Source: JAGWFU01 sp035534575 (GTDB taxonomy: Archaea > Micrarchaeota > Micrarchaeia > Micrarchaeales > Micrarchaeaceae). Taken from it: a stretch of 64,000 nt of DNA. The notes below the pieces were generated by a model that worked only from the letters and a program-made list of their open reading frames with translations, did no database searches and had not been told where the DNA came from. Made by a program: the position numbers and the translations under genes. Shown here piece after piece: positions 49,527 to 57,515 of the stretch (within the stretch, counting starts at the first letter, position 1; the number at the start of each line of letters is the position of its first letter). The DNA is taken from positions 1-64,000 of the forward strand of contig DATLRT010000018.1 of NCBI GenBank assembly GCA_035534575.1, written 5' to 3'.

Positions 49527-50270
49527 TCACTTCTTCCCGTATTCGTCGAATACCTTCTTGTAGGTCTCAAGGGTTCCGATGTCGTGCCAGTTGCCATGGA
49601 ACACGAAGCCCTTGACCTCTGTCTTCTTTATCAGCCACTCTATGAAGTTGCCCATACCGTCTGGGTTGTTCTTCTCCGAAAGGTACTCGCTGAAAGTGTT
49701 AAGCATCTCCTTGGGGATTAGGTACATTGCTATCCCGATGAGCGTGGACTTTGGGTGCTTGGGCTTCTCCACGAATGAGACCACCTTGTCGCCGACTATC
49801 TCGGCGTTGCCCATTCTCTTCGCGCCCTCAAGGTCTTTCATGTCGTAAAGGCCTATGGTGGGGTGTCTGTGCTTGCCGAAGTAGTCGAGTATCTCCTTGA
49901 CGCTGAAGTCGTAGAGGTTGTCCCCCGCTATGATTATGAGATCCTCGTCAATCTTGGCCTGCTCTATGGCGTACTCTATACCCTTTATGGCCCCGAACTT
50001 CTCGTGGTTGCCGGTGGTGTGTTCTACCACCATCTGCACCGTTGCCTCGCTGCCGTCGAGCTGGTTCTTTGTCCAGTACTCGAACGCGTTGGAGAACTTG
50101 GCGTTGGTCGACAGCACTATCTCCGTCACCCCCGAGCTCACGAGATCGTCGAGTATATACTCCACTATGGGCTTGCCGCCCACGCCTATGGGTAGCAGCG
50201 GCTTGGGTATGAAGTAGGTTATGGGTTCCAGTCTTGTGGCGAATCCGCCGCACAGGAGTAATGCTCGCAT
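49527..50270 (-). CDS. Nucleotidyltransferase (sugar-1-phosphate type)
   Basis: Protein of 247 residues of the NTP_transferase group. Family marks are LLLCGGFATRLEPITYFIPKPLLPIG (nucleotide-binding Gly-rich start), LIIIAGDNLYDFS and VVSFVEKPKHPKS. It couples a sugar 1-phosphate with a nucleoside triphosphate to give an activated sugar; GDP-mannose, dTDP-glucose or UDP-glucose forms cannot be told apart here. ATG 50270 follows GTGA; the TATA element near 50328-50338 precedes it. It fits with the glycan genes at 32-36 kb. Confidence 0.9.
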   Translation of the reverse strand: MRALLLCGGFATRLEPITYFIPKPLLPIGVGGKPIVEYILDDLVSSGVTEIVLSTNAKFSNAFEYWTKNQLDGSEATVQMVVEHTTGNHEKFGAIKGIEYAIEQAKIDEDLIIIAGDNLYDFSVKEILDYFGKHRHPTIGLYDMKDLEGAKRMGNAEIVGDKVVSFVEKPKHPKSTLIGIAMYLIPKEMLNTFSEYLSEKNNPDGMGNFIEWLIKKTEVKGFVFHGNWHDIGTLETYKKVFDEYGKK

Positions 50271-50373
50271 ATCTTCACGGCTAAGCCTTATTTCCCACAC
50301 TCAGGTGTAGGATAGTATTTGGGAATAGGCGTATTTAAGCTTAACGCAGCCTAATTCTATCGGGGGTTGTCTG

Positions 50374-51369
50374 ATGGCAGCGACTAAGGATAGGAGAATA
50401 GGCGGTCCAGACTTGGAGGTATCAAAGCTGGCCTTCGGGATGTACAGGACGAACACGAAGTCCGAGCCATTGGAGTCGATGGAGCTGGTAAAGGCCGCCT
50501 ATGACAAGGGTATAAACTTTTTCGCGACTTCGGATAACTATGGCACGGAGATGCTTTTGGGACGTGCCATACAGGAGCACAAGATCCCCAGGGATAAGAT
50601 TGTCATAGCAACCATGACCGGACTCCCTATAACGCAGCGCCACCAGGCGGAATTCGAGGTGAACACCTCGGGGAAGCGCATTGTGGCACAGGTGGAGAAG
50701 AGCCGCAAGCTCCTTGGAGTTGATACGATAGACCTGTACCAGACACATGCGCACGATGGCAATACGCCGATGCTGGATATAATCACGGTGATGAATAGAC
50801 TTATCGAGGAAAAGGCAATAAGGAATTACGGTTTCTCGAACTACACGACAAACAACATAATAGAGGGAATAAGGATATGCAAGGAGAACGGTTTCAGGGA
50901 GCCCGTATCGCTCCAGAACTGGTACAACCTCATGGGGTGGCGCAGCGAGGACTCGGTGAAGACCGCCATGGGAAGCGGAATGACGCTGCTAGCCTACAGC
51001 CCACTGGCAAACGGCTTCCTTACCCATGATAGCGTGCAGGCAAGCCGGGTGCTGGACAAGTTGGCCACGGAGAAGAACGCGATAGAGTCAGTGAGGCTGG
51101 AGAATGACATACGGAAGGAGCTGAGGAAGCTGGACGACATGGCCGTCAACGAGGGCAGGAACATCCAGCAGCTGTCGCTCGCCTGGCTCATGGGCAGGGA
51201 GAATACGGTGCCGATGCTAGGCGCCTACACCAGGGAACATCTCGACGACTTGGCGCAATCGATGGACTGGGTGCTCCGCACGGAGCAGGTCGACTTCATA
51301 GAGAGGGTCAGGAACAAGATACATAAGATTTATGGGGAGCTCGTCAATGCGGTCAATGGCTCGGGGTAG
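50374..51369 (+). CDS. Aldo/keto reductase-like protein lacking two catalytic residues
   Basis: TIM-barrel protein of 331 residues of the AKR superfamily: RRIGGPDLEVSKLAFGM, DTIDLYQTHAHDG, NYGFSNYTTNNIIEGI, LLAYSPLANGFL and QQLSLAWLMGRE. The usual tetrad is Asp-Tyr-Lys-His. Here the Asp position in NFFDTxxxYG reads NFFATSDNYG (Asp to Ala), and the Lys position in IATKxG reads IATMTG (Lys to Met). Tyr 56 and the His in QTHAH are kept. The protein may have another activity or be a binding protein. A TATA box near 50328-50338 is shared in position with the divergent nucleotidyltransferase gene. Confidence 0.85.
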   Translation: MAATKDRRIGGPDLEVSKLAFGMYRTNTKSEPLESMELVKAAYDKGINFFATSDNYGTEMLLGRAIQEHKIPRDKIVIATMTGLPITQRHQAEFEVNTSGKRIVAQVEKSRKLLGVDTIDLYQTHAHDGNTPMLDIITVMNRLIEEKAIRNYGFSNYTTNNIIEGIRICKENGFREPVSLQNWYNLMGWRSEDSVKTAMGSGMTLLAYSPLANGFLTHDSVQASRVLDKLATEKNAIESVRLENDIRKELRKLDDMAVNEGRNIQQLSLAWLMGRENTVPMLGAYTREHLDDLAQSMDWVLRTEQVDFIERVRNKIHKIYGELVNAVNGSG

Positions 51370-51440
51370 CCTGACGCCGCTGAAAAGGTAGTTGGGAAAG
51401 GCGTATAAGCTTAAAAAAAGACAATTATGTGGTGAACAAG

Positions 51441-52940
51441 GTGGGAAAGATTACCGTTGCAAACAAGCCGTCCGGCAAGCTCCATTCATTCAGGGCACGC
51501 CCCAAGAGCGCCATGGGTGGCATATTTCCGGCGCTTTACGCTATGCAGTTCGCGGCAACGGCAGAGATGAAGAGGGAGTACGGCTTGAGGGCCCACGCTA
51601 CGGTAGAGACCTGGGTAGGCGACGACCTGATAGCGGCGATTGACAATGAGGAAGATTTCAAGGCGATGGGAAGGTCGCTGGTCAAGAGGGCACTGGACGA
51701 TCCCAAGTGGCTTGACAGCAGGATAGAGTGGTGCGAGGGGCAGAAGGACTCGCTCATTGAGGCGCTTGAGGGCAAACTGCCAAGGGAAAAGCTGCAGAAG
51801 GCGTCAAACGCCGCGATAGCCGAGGCGTATGGGGTGTACGTCGACAGGTATGCCACTTTCCACCTGAAGAATATGCCGATGTGGTGGTTCGGGGGCGAGG
51901 AGCTTGAGACCGAGCTCGCTGCTTGCATTGAAAAGGGAACAATGTCGAAGGAGGAGCTGGCGTTCCTTCTGGACTCCGCTGAGTACGTGACCGAGTCAGC
52001 CGATGAGGAGATGGATATCCTCGCGATTGCGGCGCTGATGAAGAAGAAGGGCGGCAAGGACAAAATCAAGAAGATGATAAAGGAGCACACGCACAAGTAC
52101 TTCCACATACCGTTCGGCTACTGCAACGGCGTAGTCTGGAACGAGGCGCACTTTGAGGAGAGGGCGAGGAAGATGGCCTCCGAGATGAAGGATCCCGCAG
52201 CGGAAAGAGCCAAGAGGACCAAGGAGTTCAAGGACAAGGCGATAAAGCAGAGGGCCCTGATGAAGAAGTTGGGGCTGGACAAGAGAACTGTAGGCATGAT
52301 AGAGGCAACCCACAAGTCACGATACCTGCAGGACCTGAAAAAGACCGTGCAGACAAGGGGGCACCCGTATTACCATGTAGTGATTGGGGAGATGGCGAAG
52401 AGGCTGGGTGTGGACAAACCACTTATGCAGCTGATGTCAGAGCCGGAGATACGGAAGAGCCTGCTTGACGGCAAGATCGCGAAGCCGCTGATGAGCGAGC
52501 TCAAGATGAGGAATGGCGACTCCGTATGCATCACCCAGGACGATGGGTACACGTGGAAGCTGGGAAAAGAAGCGGTAGGGTACTGCAAAGACACCAAGCT
52601 GACCATATCCGAAGAGGAGGTAAAGGAGATAACAGGGAGCCCGGCTTCCGGAGGGAAGGTAAGGGGAACTGTGCGGGTCTGCCTGACGTCCAATGACATA
52701 GGCAAGATTAAGGAGGGCGACATACTGGTCACGGCAATGACGACGCCAGACTTCGTCCCAGCGATGAAGATAGTTGGAGCGATAGTTACTGACGAAGGAG
52801 GGATACTCTGCCATGCAGCGATAATAAGCAGGGAGATGAACAAGCCCTGCGTTATAGGCACCAAGAACGCGACCAAGGTGCTCAAGGATGGCATGATGGT
52901 TGAGGTGGACGCTGACAAGGGCAAAATCAGCATACTCTAA
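51441..52940 (+). CDS. Orphan PEP-utilising-enzyme mobile (phosphohistidine) domain protein
   Basis: Protein of 499 residues. The C-terminal part (about 400-495) is the swivelling phosphohistidine domain: ASGGKVRGTVRVCL, ILVTAMTTPDFVPAMKIVGAIVTDEGGILCHAAIISRE (active His in GILCHAA) and PCVIGTKNATKVLKDG. The first 400 residues hold no ATP-grasp or PEP-binding barrel, so this is not a complete PEP synthase or dikinase. It may receive a phosphate from a partner, or be a regulatory descendant. GTG 51441 follows GGTGA; the TATA box near 51401-51411 excludes starts before about 51432. Confidence 0.8.
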   Translation: MGKITVANKPSGKLHSFRARPKSAMGGIFPALYAMQFAATAEMKREYGLRAHATVETWVGDDLIAAIDNEEDFKAMGRSLVKRALDDPKWLDSRIEWCEGQKDSLIEALEGKLPREKLQKASNAAIAEAYGVYVDRYATFHLKNMPMWWFGGEELETELAACIEKGTMSKEELAFLLDSAEYVTESADEEMDILAIAALMKKKGGKDKIKKMIKEHTHKYFHIPFGYCNGVVWNEAHFEERARKMASEMKDPAAERAKRTKEFKDKAIKQRALMKKLGLDKRTVGMIEATHKSRYLQDLKKTVQTRGHPYYHVVIGEMAKRLGVDKPLMQLMSEPEIRKSLLDGKIAKPLMSELKMRNGDSVCITQDDGYTWKLGKEAVGYCKDTKLTISEEEVKEITGSPASGGKVRGTVRVCLTSNDIGKIKEGDILVTAMTTPDFVPAMKIVGAIVTDEGGILCHAAIISREMNKPCVIGTKNATKVLKDGMMVEVDADKGKISIL

Positions 52941-53108
52941 CTTTTCAGTTGCGAGAGCCAAGGCGGGTGAGTTGGATCAGCGTATTTAAAGCTGACGCAG
53001 ATGATTCGGGCAGGGTAGGAGTTAAATACATAGTTAGAAGGTATCACGCGAAGCGTAAAACGCACAGGCTTTTTATGCCTTGGTTTCGGAGTTTATCTGG
53101 TGGTACCA

Positions 53109-53276
53109 ATGGCAGACAAAGTAGGAATGATGTGCAGCTGTGGCATGGAAATGAAGGCTCCTAAGGAGCAGGAGAATGCGCTGATAGCAGCGATAAAGTT
53201 CCACGCTAAGAGCAGCCACAACATGGCAGCCCTCAAGGACGAGGACGTGAAGAAGCAGTTAAAGGTAATGAAGTAA
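53109..53276 (+). CDS. DUF1059-like small protein
   Basis: Protein of 55 residues with MCSCGMEMKAPKEQENALIAAIKFHAKSSHNM, matching the small DUF1059 pattern of CxC near the start and an H-x(4)-SH helix. The pair of Cys and His could bind a metal. A TATA-like GGCTTTTTATG (about 53066-53076) and GGTGG before the ATG support it. Its function is unknown. The region 52941-53108 also contains a TATA-like GTATTTAAAG (about 52982-52991); I see no other gene there. Confidence 0.7.
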   Translation: MADKVGMMCSCGMEMKAPKEQENALIAAIKFHAKSSHNMAALKDEDVKKQLKVMK

Positions 53277-53341
53277 TACCTCTTTTAATATTTTTCCCTT
53301 TTTTTCTCCTTTCATATTTAAGTTAAGTGTACTGAAACGGT

Positions 53342-53713
53342 TTATTTCCTTTTTCTGATGATTCCGCCCATCAATCCACCTATTGCACCCATTAAACCTA
53401 CGAAGGTCCAGTAAACAACTAGCCAGCTTACAAAAATAGAGATAAAACCAGTAAGACTGTTATTAATTAGATTGCTGATTAAAGTCGTGCTAAATAGTGC
53501 TAAATATACACCTACGAATCCTACAACGGATCCACGTAGTGCACCTTTAGCAATCAGACCTGCAATTAATCCAGTAACGATGCTATATAAGTAAAAAACT
53601 AAAGGTGTCTGAAGGATATAGATATGATTCAATGTGGGGATATTTGTCCCTACTGCCTCTACTATAAAACCAATTACTATTGCTAATATAAATATTTTAT
53701 AATCTTTCGGCAT
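53342..53713 (-). CDS. Small membrane protein (DUF5518-like)
   Basis: Protein of 123 residues with four membrane helices and glycine zippers (LIAGLIAKGALRGSVVGFVG, LMGAIGGLMGGII). This pattern fits small archaeal DUF5518-type membrane proteins of unknown role. ATG 53713 follows GGTGGC; GTG 53725 is in frame upstream. AT-rich relative to neighbours. Confidence 0.65.
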   Translation of the reverse strand: MPKDYKIFILAIVIGFIVEAVGTNIPTLNHIYILQTPLVFYLYSIVTGLIAGLIAKGALRGSVVGFVGVYLALFSTTLISNLINNSLTGFISIFVSWLVVYWTFVGLMGAIGGLMGGIIRKRK

Positions 53714-53749
53714 ATCTTCAGCCACCAGCTTGGAAACTATACGGTGATG

Positions 53750-54265
53750 TCATCGTGCTGCGAGAGTCCTGTAGATGCCCCTGTAGAGCGCAAACACTGT
53801 CACGATGAGAAGCGCGAGCATTACTAGGATGAATGCCAGTAATGGCGTTGCCGATGAACTTGAACTGCTAGGAGAGAGCACGAGGTAGACGACTCCGGCG
53901 TATATTATCGACAGGTATAGCATTGCGACACACCAGACGGTGAAGATCTTGGTTATGACCTTGCCGTGCACCGCGGCGCTTTTCTCCATGCCGAGCCTGT
54001 AGACGAACGAGGGCAGGTTCAGCATATAGGGATACCTTTCCAGCAATGCGTACCTAAAATGAATTACCAGAAACACGAACGCGATGACAGCAGTATAAAT
54101 GAAGGGCAGTGAGAGAAGCTTTGGGTCAGACAGCGTCGGATAGCGGTATATAGCGCCCAGCCACATCGCTAGGTTTATGAACAATGTGATGAGAATTGCC
54201 GCCTTTGCGCTTTTTTCAAGTGGCATGCGCGTAATCTTCATCGGCTTGATCTTTGAAGTTGCCAT
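53750..54265 (-). CDS. Four-helix membrane protein, function unknown
   Basis: Protein of 171 residues starting MATSKIKPMKITRMPLEKSAK. Four hydrophobic helices lie at about 22-42, 50-70, 108-130 and 142-165, with a Ser-rich loop (LSPSSSSSS) between the last two. The ATG at 54265 is preferred over the ATG at 54316, which lies inside the tRNA-Glu gene. No family is recognised. Confidence 0.7.
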   Translation of the reverse strand: MATSKIKPMKITRMPLEKSAKAAILITLFINLAMWLGAIYRYPTLSDPKLLSLPFIYTAVIAFVFLVIHFRYALLERYPYMLNLPSFVYRLGMEKSAAVHGKVITKIFTVWCVAMLYLSIIYAGVVYLVLSPSSSSSSATPLLAFILVMLALLIVTVFALYRGIYRTLAAR

Positions 54266-54307
54266 ATTCAGACCTGGAAGTGAAAATATAATAAACAGCA
54301 TGAAAAG

Positions 54308-54382
54308 TGCTCCCACCGGGATTTGAACCCGGGTTACTGGCTTGAGAAGCCAATGTCCTTGGCCGGACTAGACGATAGGAGC
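54308..54382 (-). tRNA. tRNA-Glu (anticodon CTC)
   Basis: A 75-nt cloverleaf without intron. Acceptor GCTCCTA with TGGGAGC, anticodon stem TTGGC/GCCAG with loop TTCTCAA (CTC), T-arm CCCGG-TTCAAAT-CCGGG-type, discriminator A. A TATA box (CTTATAAATACG, 54420-54432) lies about 45 nt upstream of the tRNA 5' end. Confidence 0.95.
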
Positions 54383-54445
54383 CCGTGCTGAAAGTTACAT
54401 CTATACTTTGAAGGACAACGTATTTATAAGTGCAGAGAATTGGGG

Positions 54446-55249
54446 TCAGTGCCTGTTCCTCCTGTGCATCCTGTAGAGCTTGTCCATCCTCACGCTATCG
54501 AGGTTTATCCTCTCAGACATGAAGCTTACCAGCCCTATCTCAGTCTGTGCCGAGAAGTTGACCGCGTCGTCCACGAACTCGCCCTTTACCTGGTCGTACA
54601 TTGCCGCGTCGATGAGCCCCATGTCAATGGACTTTACGACCTCGTCCATCCTCGACATTATCCTTGAGAAGCTCTTTAGCATATGGTCAGGCACGGACTT
54701 TATCGCCATGTTCTGCTCAAGCAGCGCCACGTGCAGCGCCGACTTGCTCGAGTCGTAGAGGACCTTGAACGATGACCTGTAGAGCCTGTTCGCCAGCGTG
54801 TTTATCACGTTGCTCTTCTGCTCCTTCAGCTCCGCGTTGATTGCGGGTATCATCAGCAGGTTCTCCTCCGGCTTGATCTCCTTCGAGAGCCTCATGCGAC
54901 TGACCTTTCCTATGTAGTCGGCCCTCTCCGCCGGCGTGAGTGCGTAGAAGAGGTTGACGTAATTGGCGGTCGCGCCCCTTATGTGCTTGTAAATCGTGTT
55001 CGGGTCCGGCTCCTCGTTGGAGTCCAGCCCCTTGGCTATCTCGTGTATTATCCTCTCGTGCTGCGAAAGCTTCTTCAGGTGCAAGGTTGTGACCTGCGCC
55101 TTGCTTATGCCAATCTTCGCCCTTGCGTGCGACATCGCGTACAGGAGCGACTTGAACGGAAGCGCGTTAGACTTCGCCTTGATCTCTATAGTGAGTGCCC
55201 TGTCTACTACCCTTGATCTTGACCTGGACGCCTCCAATACATCACTCAC
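54446..55249 (-). CDS. Hypothetical helical protein (267 aa)
   Basis: Soluble, strongly helical and charged, with many Leu/Lys/Arg. Notable segments are VDRALTIEIKAKSNALPFKSLLYAMSHARAKIG and SFSRIMSRMDEVVKSIDMGLIDAAMYDQVKGEF. No membrane segment, signal or catalytic motif is seen. It ends HRRNRH. It lies downstream of tRNA-Glu in opposite orientation to nothing relevant; function unknown. Confidence 0.65.
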   Translation of the reverse strand: MSDVLEASRSRSRVVDRALTIEIKAKSNALPFKSLLYAMSHARAKIGISKAQVTTLHLKKLSQHERIIHEIAKGLDSNEEPDPNTIYKHIRGATANYVNLFYALTPAERADYIGKVSRMRLSKEIKPEENLLMIPAINAELKEQKSNVINTLANRLYRSSFKVLYDSSKSALHVALLEQNMAIKSVPDHMLKSFSRIMSRMDEVVKSIDMGLIDAAMYDQVKGEFVDDAVNFSAQTEIGLVSFMSERINLDSVRMDKLYRMHRRNRH

Positions 55250-55337
55250 GCTACAGCTTGCAATTCCGGTTCTCCAATCGGATAGGATATACTACTTTCG
55301 TAAGCCTTAATAAGGTTGGCTATTAGGGGAAGGTTTG

Positions 55338-55703
55338 TCATCGGCTCTTATAGCCCAGTATCTTGTCGTATCCTTTGTGGTCTATCAGGTAAAGGACTAT
55401 CGCAACCACCTCGACCTCGTTGCCCCTTAGCGTGTAAAGCAGCCGCCAGTAGCTCGTAAGCTCGACCCTGAAAAGATTTCCGACATCCAGGCCGTGCGGA
55501 ATCAGCCGCTTCGGTATATTGTTTCCGTATAAGGGGTTGGCCTTGATCAGGACGACCTTCTGGGTTATGGACTTGAGCAGCCGCATCTCTTCCGAGTTCT
55601 TGACCTTCTTGGCTGCCTGGTCGCCCACAACCTTGTTGAGCATCTCAAGCTCCATTTTGGCCTGGTCCAAGAAGATGACTCTTGTGGGCCTTTTATCAGT
55701 CAT
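55338..55703 (-). CDS. RelE/ParE-like toxin
   Basis: Protein of 121 residues with the RelE-superfamily core: KRPTRVIFLDQAKMELEMLNKV, then KANPLYGNNIPKRLIPHGLDVGNLFRVELTSYWRLLYTLRGNEVEVVAIVLYLIDHKGYDKILGY. Such toxins usually cut mRNA on the ribosome or poison gyrase. The ATG at 55703 overlaps the upstream gene by 4 nt (ATGA), as usual for toxin-antitoxin pairs. Its partner would be the winged-helix protein at 55700-55975. Confidence 0.8.
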   Translation of the reverse strand: MTDKRPTRVIFLDQAKMELEMLNKVVGDQAAKKVKNSEEMRLLKSITQKVVLIKANPLYGNNIPKRLIPHGLDVGNLFRVELTSYWRLLYTLRGNEVEVVAIVLYLIDHKGYDKILGYKSR

Positions 55704-55975
55704 AGTTCCAACCCTCCCTTGATCAGTCGGCTTAAATCTCCACGCGGCGTGTAGACCCAAAGGACCCCTTTTGTGCCTATTACAATCTTGCCGCTCCTCT
55801 GGAGGTAGTCTAGAATTTCCAACAGTGTAGAGTGCATCACCTTCCTAGGCAACCTGCGCTTCAGTTCTGCGACCTTCAGCACTTCTCCGGCATCCATCAG
55901 CGTTTTCTCCACCATTAGAACAGTTGCTAGGCGAGGGGAGTGGAGCGCCTCGACCTGTTTTGCCCTTATTGACAT
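55700..55975 (-). CDS. Winged-helix antitoxin-like protein
   Basis: Protein of 91 residues starting MSIRAKQVEALHSPRLATVLMVEKTLM. It shows a winged-helix pattern: GEVLKVAELKRRLPRKVMHSTLLEILDYLQRSGKIVIGTKGVLWVY. It precedes a RelE-like toxin gene with a 4-nt overlap, so it is probably the antitoxin and repressor. A palindrome at 55995-56012 over the TATA box is its likely operator. The ATG at 55975 lies near the predicted start site; the longer frame to 56041 would be outside the message. Confidence 0.7.
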   Translation of the reverse strand: MSIRAKQVEALHSPRLATVLMVEKTLMDAGEVLKVAELKRRLPRKVMHSTLLEILDYLQRSGKIVIGTKGVLWVYTPRGDLSRLIKGGLEL

Positions 55976-55994
55976 GATATTATTTGGTATGATT

Positions 55995-56012
55995 AGATAT
56001 ATAAATATATCT
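55995..56012. promoter_or_regulatory. Palindromic TATA/operator of the RelE-type module
   Basis: AGATATATAAATATATCT has arms AGATATA/TATATCT around a TATAAATATA core. It contains the TATA box, about 26 nt before the antitoxin ATG. Repressor binding here would block transcription directly. Confidence 0.6.
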
Positions 56013-56088
56013 TTTAGATATAATTGTATGCCATATATCATAAGCTATTTGCTTTTGAATTCAGCCATGCCGAGTAAAAAGATGCCAG

Positions 56089-56292
56089 CTAAAGGCAGTT
56101 GGACAAATCTGCCTTGGAGATGCCCGCCTGCTTCAGGTTGTCCTTGACCATGCTTTCCACAGTCAGTTCTATGGCCTCCTTTAGGTTCTTCTTAAGATCA
56201 TTAAGGCTGTCTCCCTGGTCTACAATGTGAAGGCTAGGTATCTCGGCTATGTAGGAATCGTCCTCCTTCCATACCTTGATGAATTTCTGCAT
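56089..56292 (-). CDS. hicB: HicB-like antitoxin without an adjacent HicA
   Basis: Protein of 67 residues with the HicB fold: KFIKVWKEDDSYIAEIPSLHIVDQGDSLNDLKKNLKEAIELTVESMV. HicB antitoxins block HicA mRNA nucleases. No HicA-like frame is found next to it, so it is an orphan copy. A TATA element (about 56308-56320) precedes the ATG closely. A second HicB with a broken HicA lies at 57.9 kb. Confidence 0.8.
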   Translation of the reverse strand: MQKFIKVWKEDDSYIAEIPSLHIVDQGDSLNDLKKNLKEAIELTVESMVKDNLKQAGISKADLSNCL

Positions 56293-56322
56293 GATTAGGT
56301 TACGCCAGTCAGATATAATAAA

Positions 56323-57363
56323 TTAACCCTGAAGGGTGCCAAGCGCGTAGTCTATCGAGTAGTTGAGCGTCTGCGGTATGGTGCCGTACTTGCAGTTGAC
56401 CACGAACCCCGGGCTGTACTGCAGGTTGTACAGGTTTGCGAGCTGGAGCTGGTAGTTGAGCGACTCCCCGACGTTAGCCAGGCAGCTGTTGAGCTGCGTT
56501 GTGTTGATCTTCGATGCCGTGGCTATCTCGTAAAGCGTCGTGTTGCTTATGGGCGTGCCCTGGAACACCTGGCTTATGTTGGCCGCATAACCAGGGAAGG
56601 CGCTCTGCCTTGATGCGCAGGCAAGGTACTGGCCCAGCGCCTGCGTCTGCTGCACACCGAAGCTGGAGTAGAACCTCGTGGAGGGCTGGCCGAAGACGAA
56701 GTAGTAGCTCATGTTGACCTGGCCCGCGTGAGCCTGAATCTGGTTGGCGGCGGTTGATATGGCGCTGAACGCCCCGGGTGAGTACGGGTCGGTTATCATG
56801 TACACAGGTATTGGTGCAGCGCTCTGGCAGGCTGTCCTTCCCGATATGCTGACCGAGCCCAATCCCGCGACGCTGTTGTTGGTGAACGTCACCGGCGGAA
56901 TCATCTGTGTGTAAGGCGTGGCGAGTGAGAGGTTTGAATCGTAAAGGCTGAAGGTAACCCTGAATATCTTGAGCTTGGAGACCGGGTCAATGTAGGGCAC
57001 GGACACGTACCACTGCCTCTGGCCCGTATTGTAGCTGACGCTTGACTGGTTGACCAGCACGTAGTACGGCAAAAGGGATATTGAGCTGTTCAGGCTGCCG
57101 TATGCCGCTATAATCTTTTCAGCACCGAGAAGCGCCTGGCTCGAGTTGTGCACCGGAGTCACGCATGTGCCGTTCATCGAGCCGTACTGGCATGATGAAG
57201 AAGATGGCGCGCCAGGCTTGAACGCGGATATGCCGAAAGCCAGCGCGGCAAGCGCTATCACCAGCACTATGAGCGATATGTGCAGGTAGTCGAGGCCCAG
57301 GTTCTGCCTGACCGGCCTGACTATGAACACAGGCTCCTTCTTCATCTTCTTTGTGCTTGCCAT
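56323..57363 (-). CDS. Membrane-anchored DsbA-like thioredoxin-fold protein without CxxC
   Basis: Protein of 346 residues. A basic N-terminus and one helix (LHISLIVLVIALAALAFGI) anchor it; the rest lies outside. The last 170 residues follow the DsbA/thioredoxin_4 layout: a strand and loop YMITDPYSPGAFSA where DsbA has CPYC, a helical insert, and the cis-proline region YSPGFVVNCKYG. The CxxC is replaced by Ser-Pro-Gly-Ala, so disulfide exchange is unlikely. It may be a chaperone-like or structural surface protein. ATG 57363 follows GTGA, 13 nt after the tRNA-Arg gene. Confidence 0.8.
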   Translation of the reverse strand: MASTKKMKKEPVFIVRPVRQNLGLDYLHISLIVLVIALAALAFGISAFKPGAPSSSSCQYGSMNGTCVTPVHNSSQALLGAEKIIAAYGSLNSSISLLPYYVLVNQSSVSYNTGQRQWYVSVPYIDPVSKLKIFRVTFSLYDSNLSLATPYTQMIPPVTFTNNSVAGLGSVSISGRTACQSAAPIPVYMITDPYSPGAFSAISTAANQIQAHAGQVNMSYYFVFGQPSTRFYSSFGVQQTQALGQYLACASRQSAFPGYAANISQVFQGTPISNTTLYEIATASKINTTQLNSCLANVGESLNYQLQLANLYNLQYSPGFVVNCKYGTIPQTLNYSIDYALGTLQG

Positions 57364-57376
57364 GTTAATCACGAAG

Positions 57377-57491
57377 CGGGCTCGGGGGGATTTCCATAAG
57401 GGGTTTAAGAACAAATCCTTAAAAACCTATTTTGAACCCCCGACCTTCGTCTTAGGAGGACGTCGCTCTATCCAAGCTGAGCTACGAGCCC
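57377..57491 (-). tRNA. tRNA-Arg (anticodon CCT) with a 40-nt intron in the T-loop
   Basis: The 5' part reads GGGCTCG-TA-GCTC...GAGC, with anticodon arm ACGTC-CTCCTAA-GACGA and T-arm 5' strand GGGGG-TTCAAA. The expected CCCCC-CGAGCCC-G does not follow at once; it appears 40 nt later (57377-57389). Removing the insert gives a 75-nt tRNA with T-loop TTCAAAT and fully paired acceptor and T stems. The intron, at canonical position 59/60, folds into a hairpin (stem TTTAAG/CTTAAA plus ATAGG with CCTTAT). A TATA box (ACATAAATAGC, 57515-57526) supports transcription from 57494. A mismatch A-A closes the anticodon stem. Confidence 0.88.
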
Positions 57492-57515
57492 ACTGTAGGT
57501 TTATGCTCGGTGAAG

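Noticed and set aside
57434..57491. Truncated tRNA-Arg pseudogene
   Set aside because: The matching 3' T-stem and acceptor strand are present 40 nt downstream, so an intron explains the gap better than truncation.
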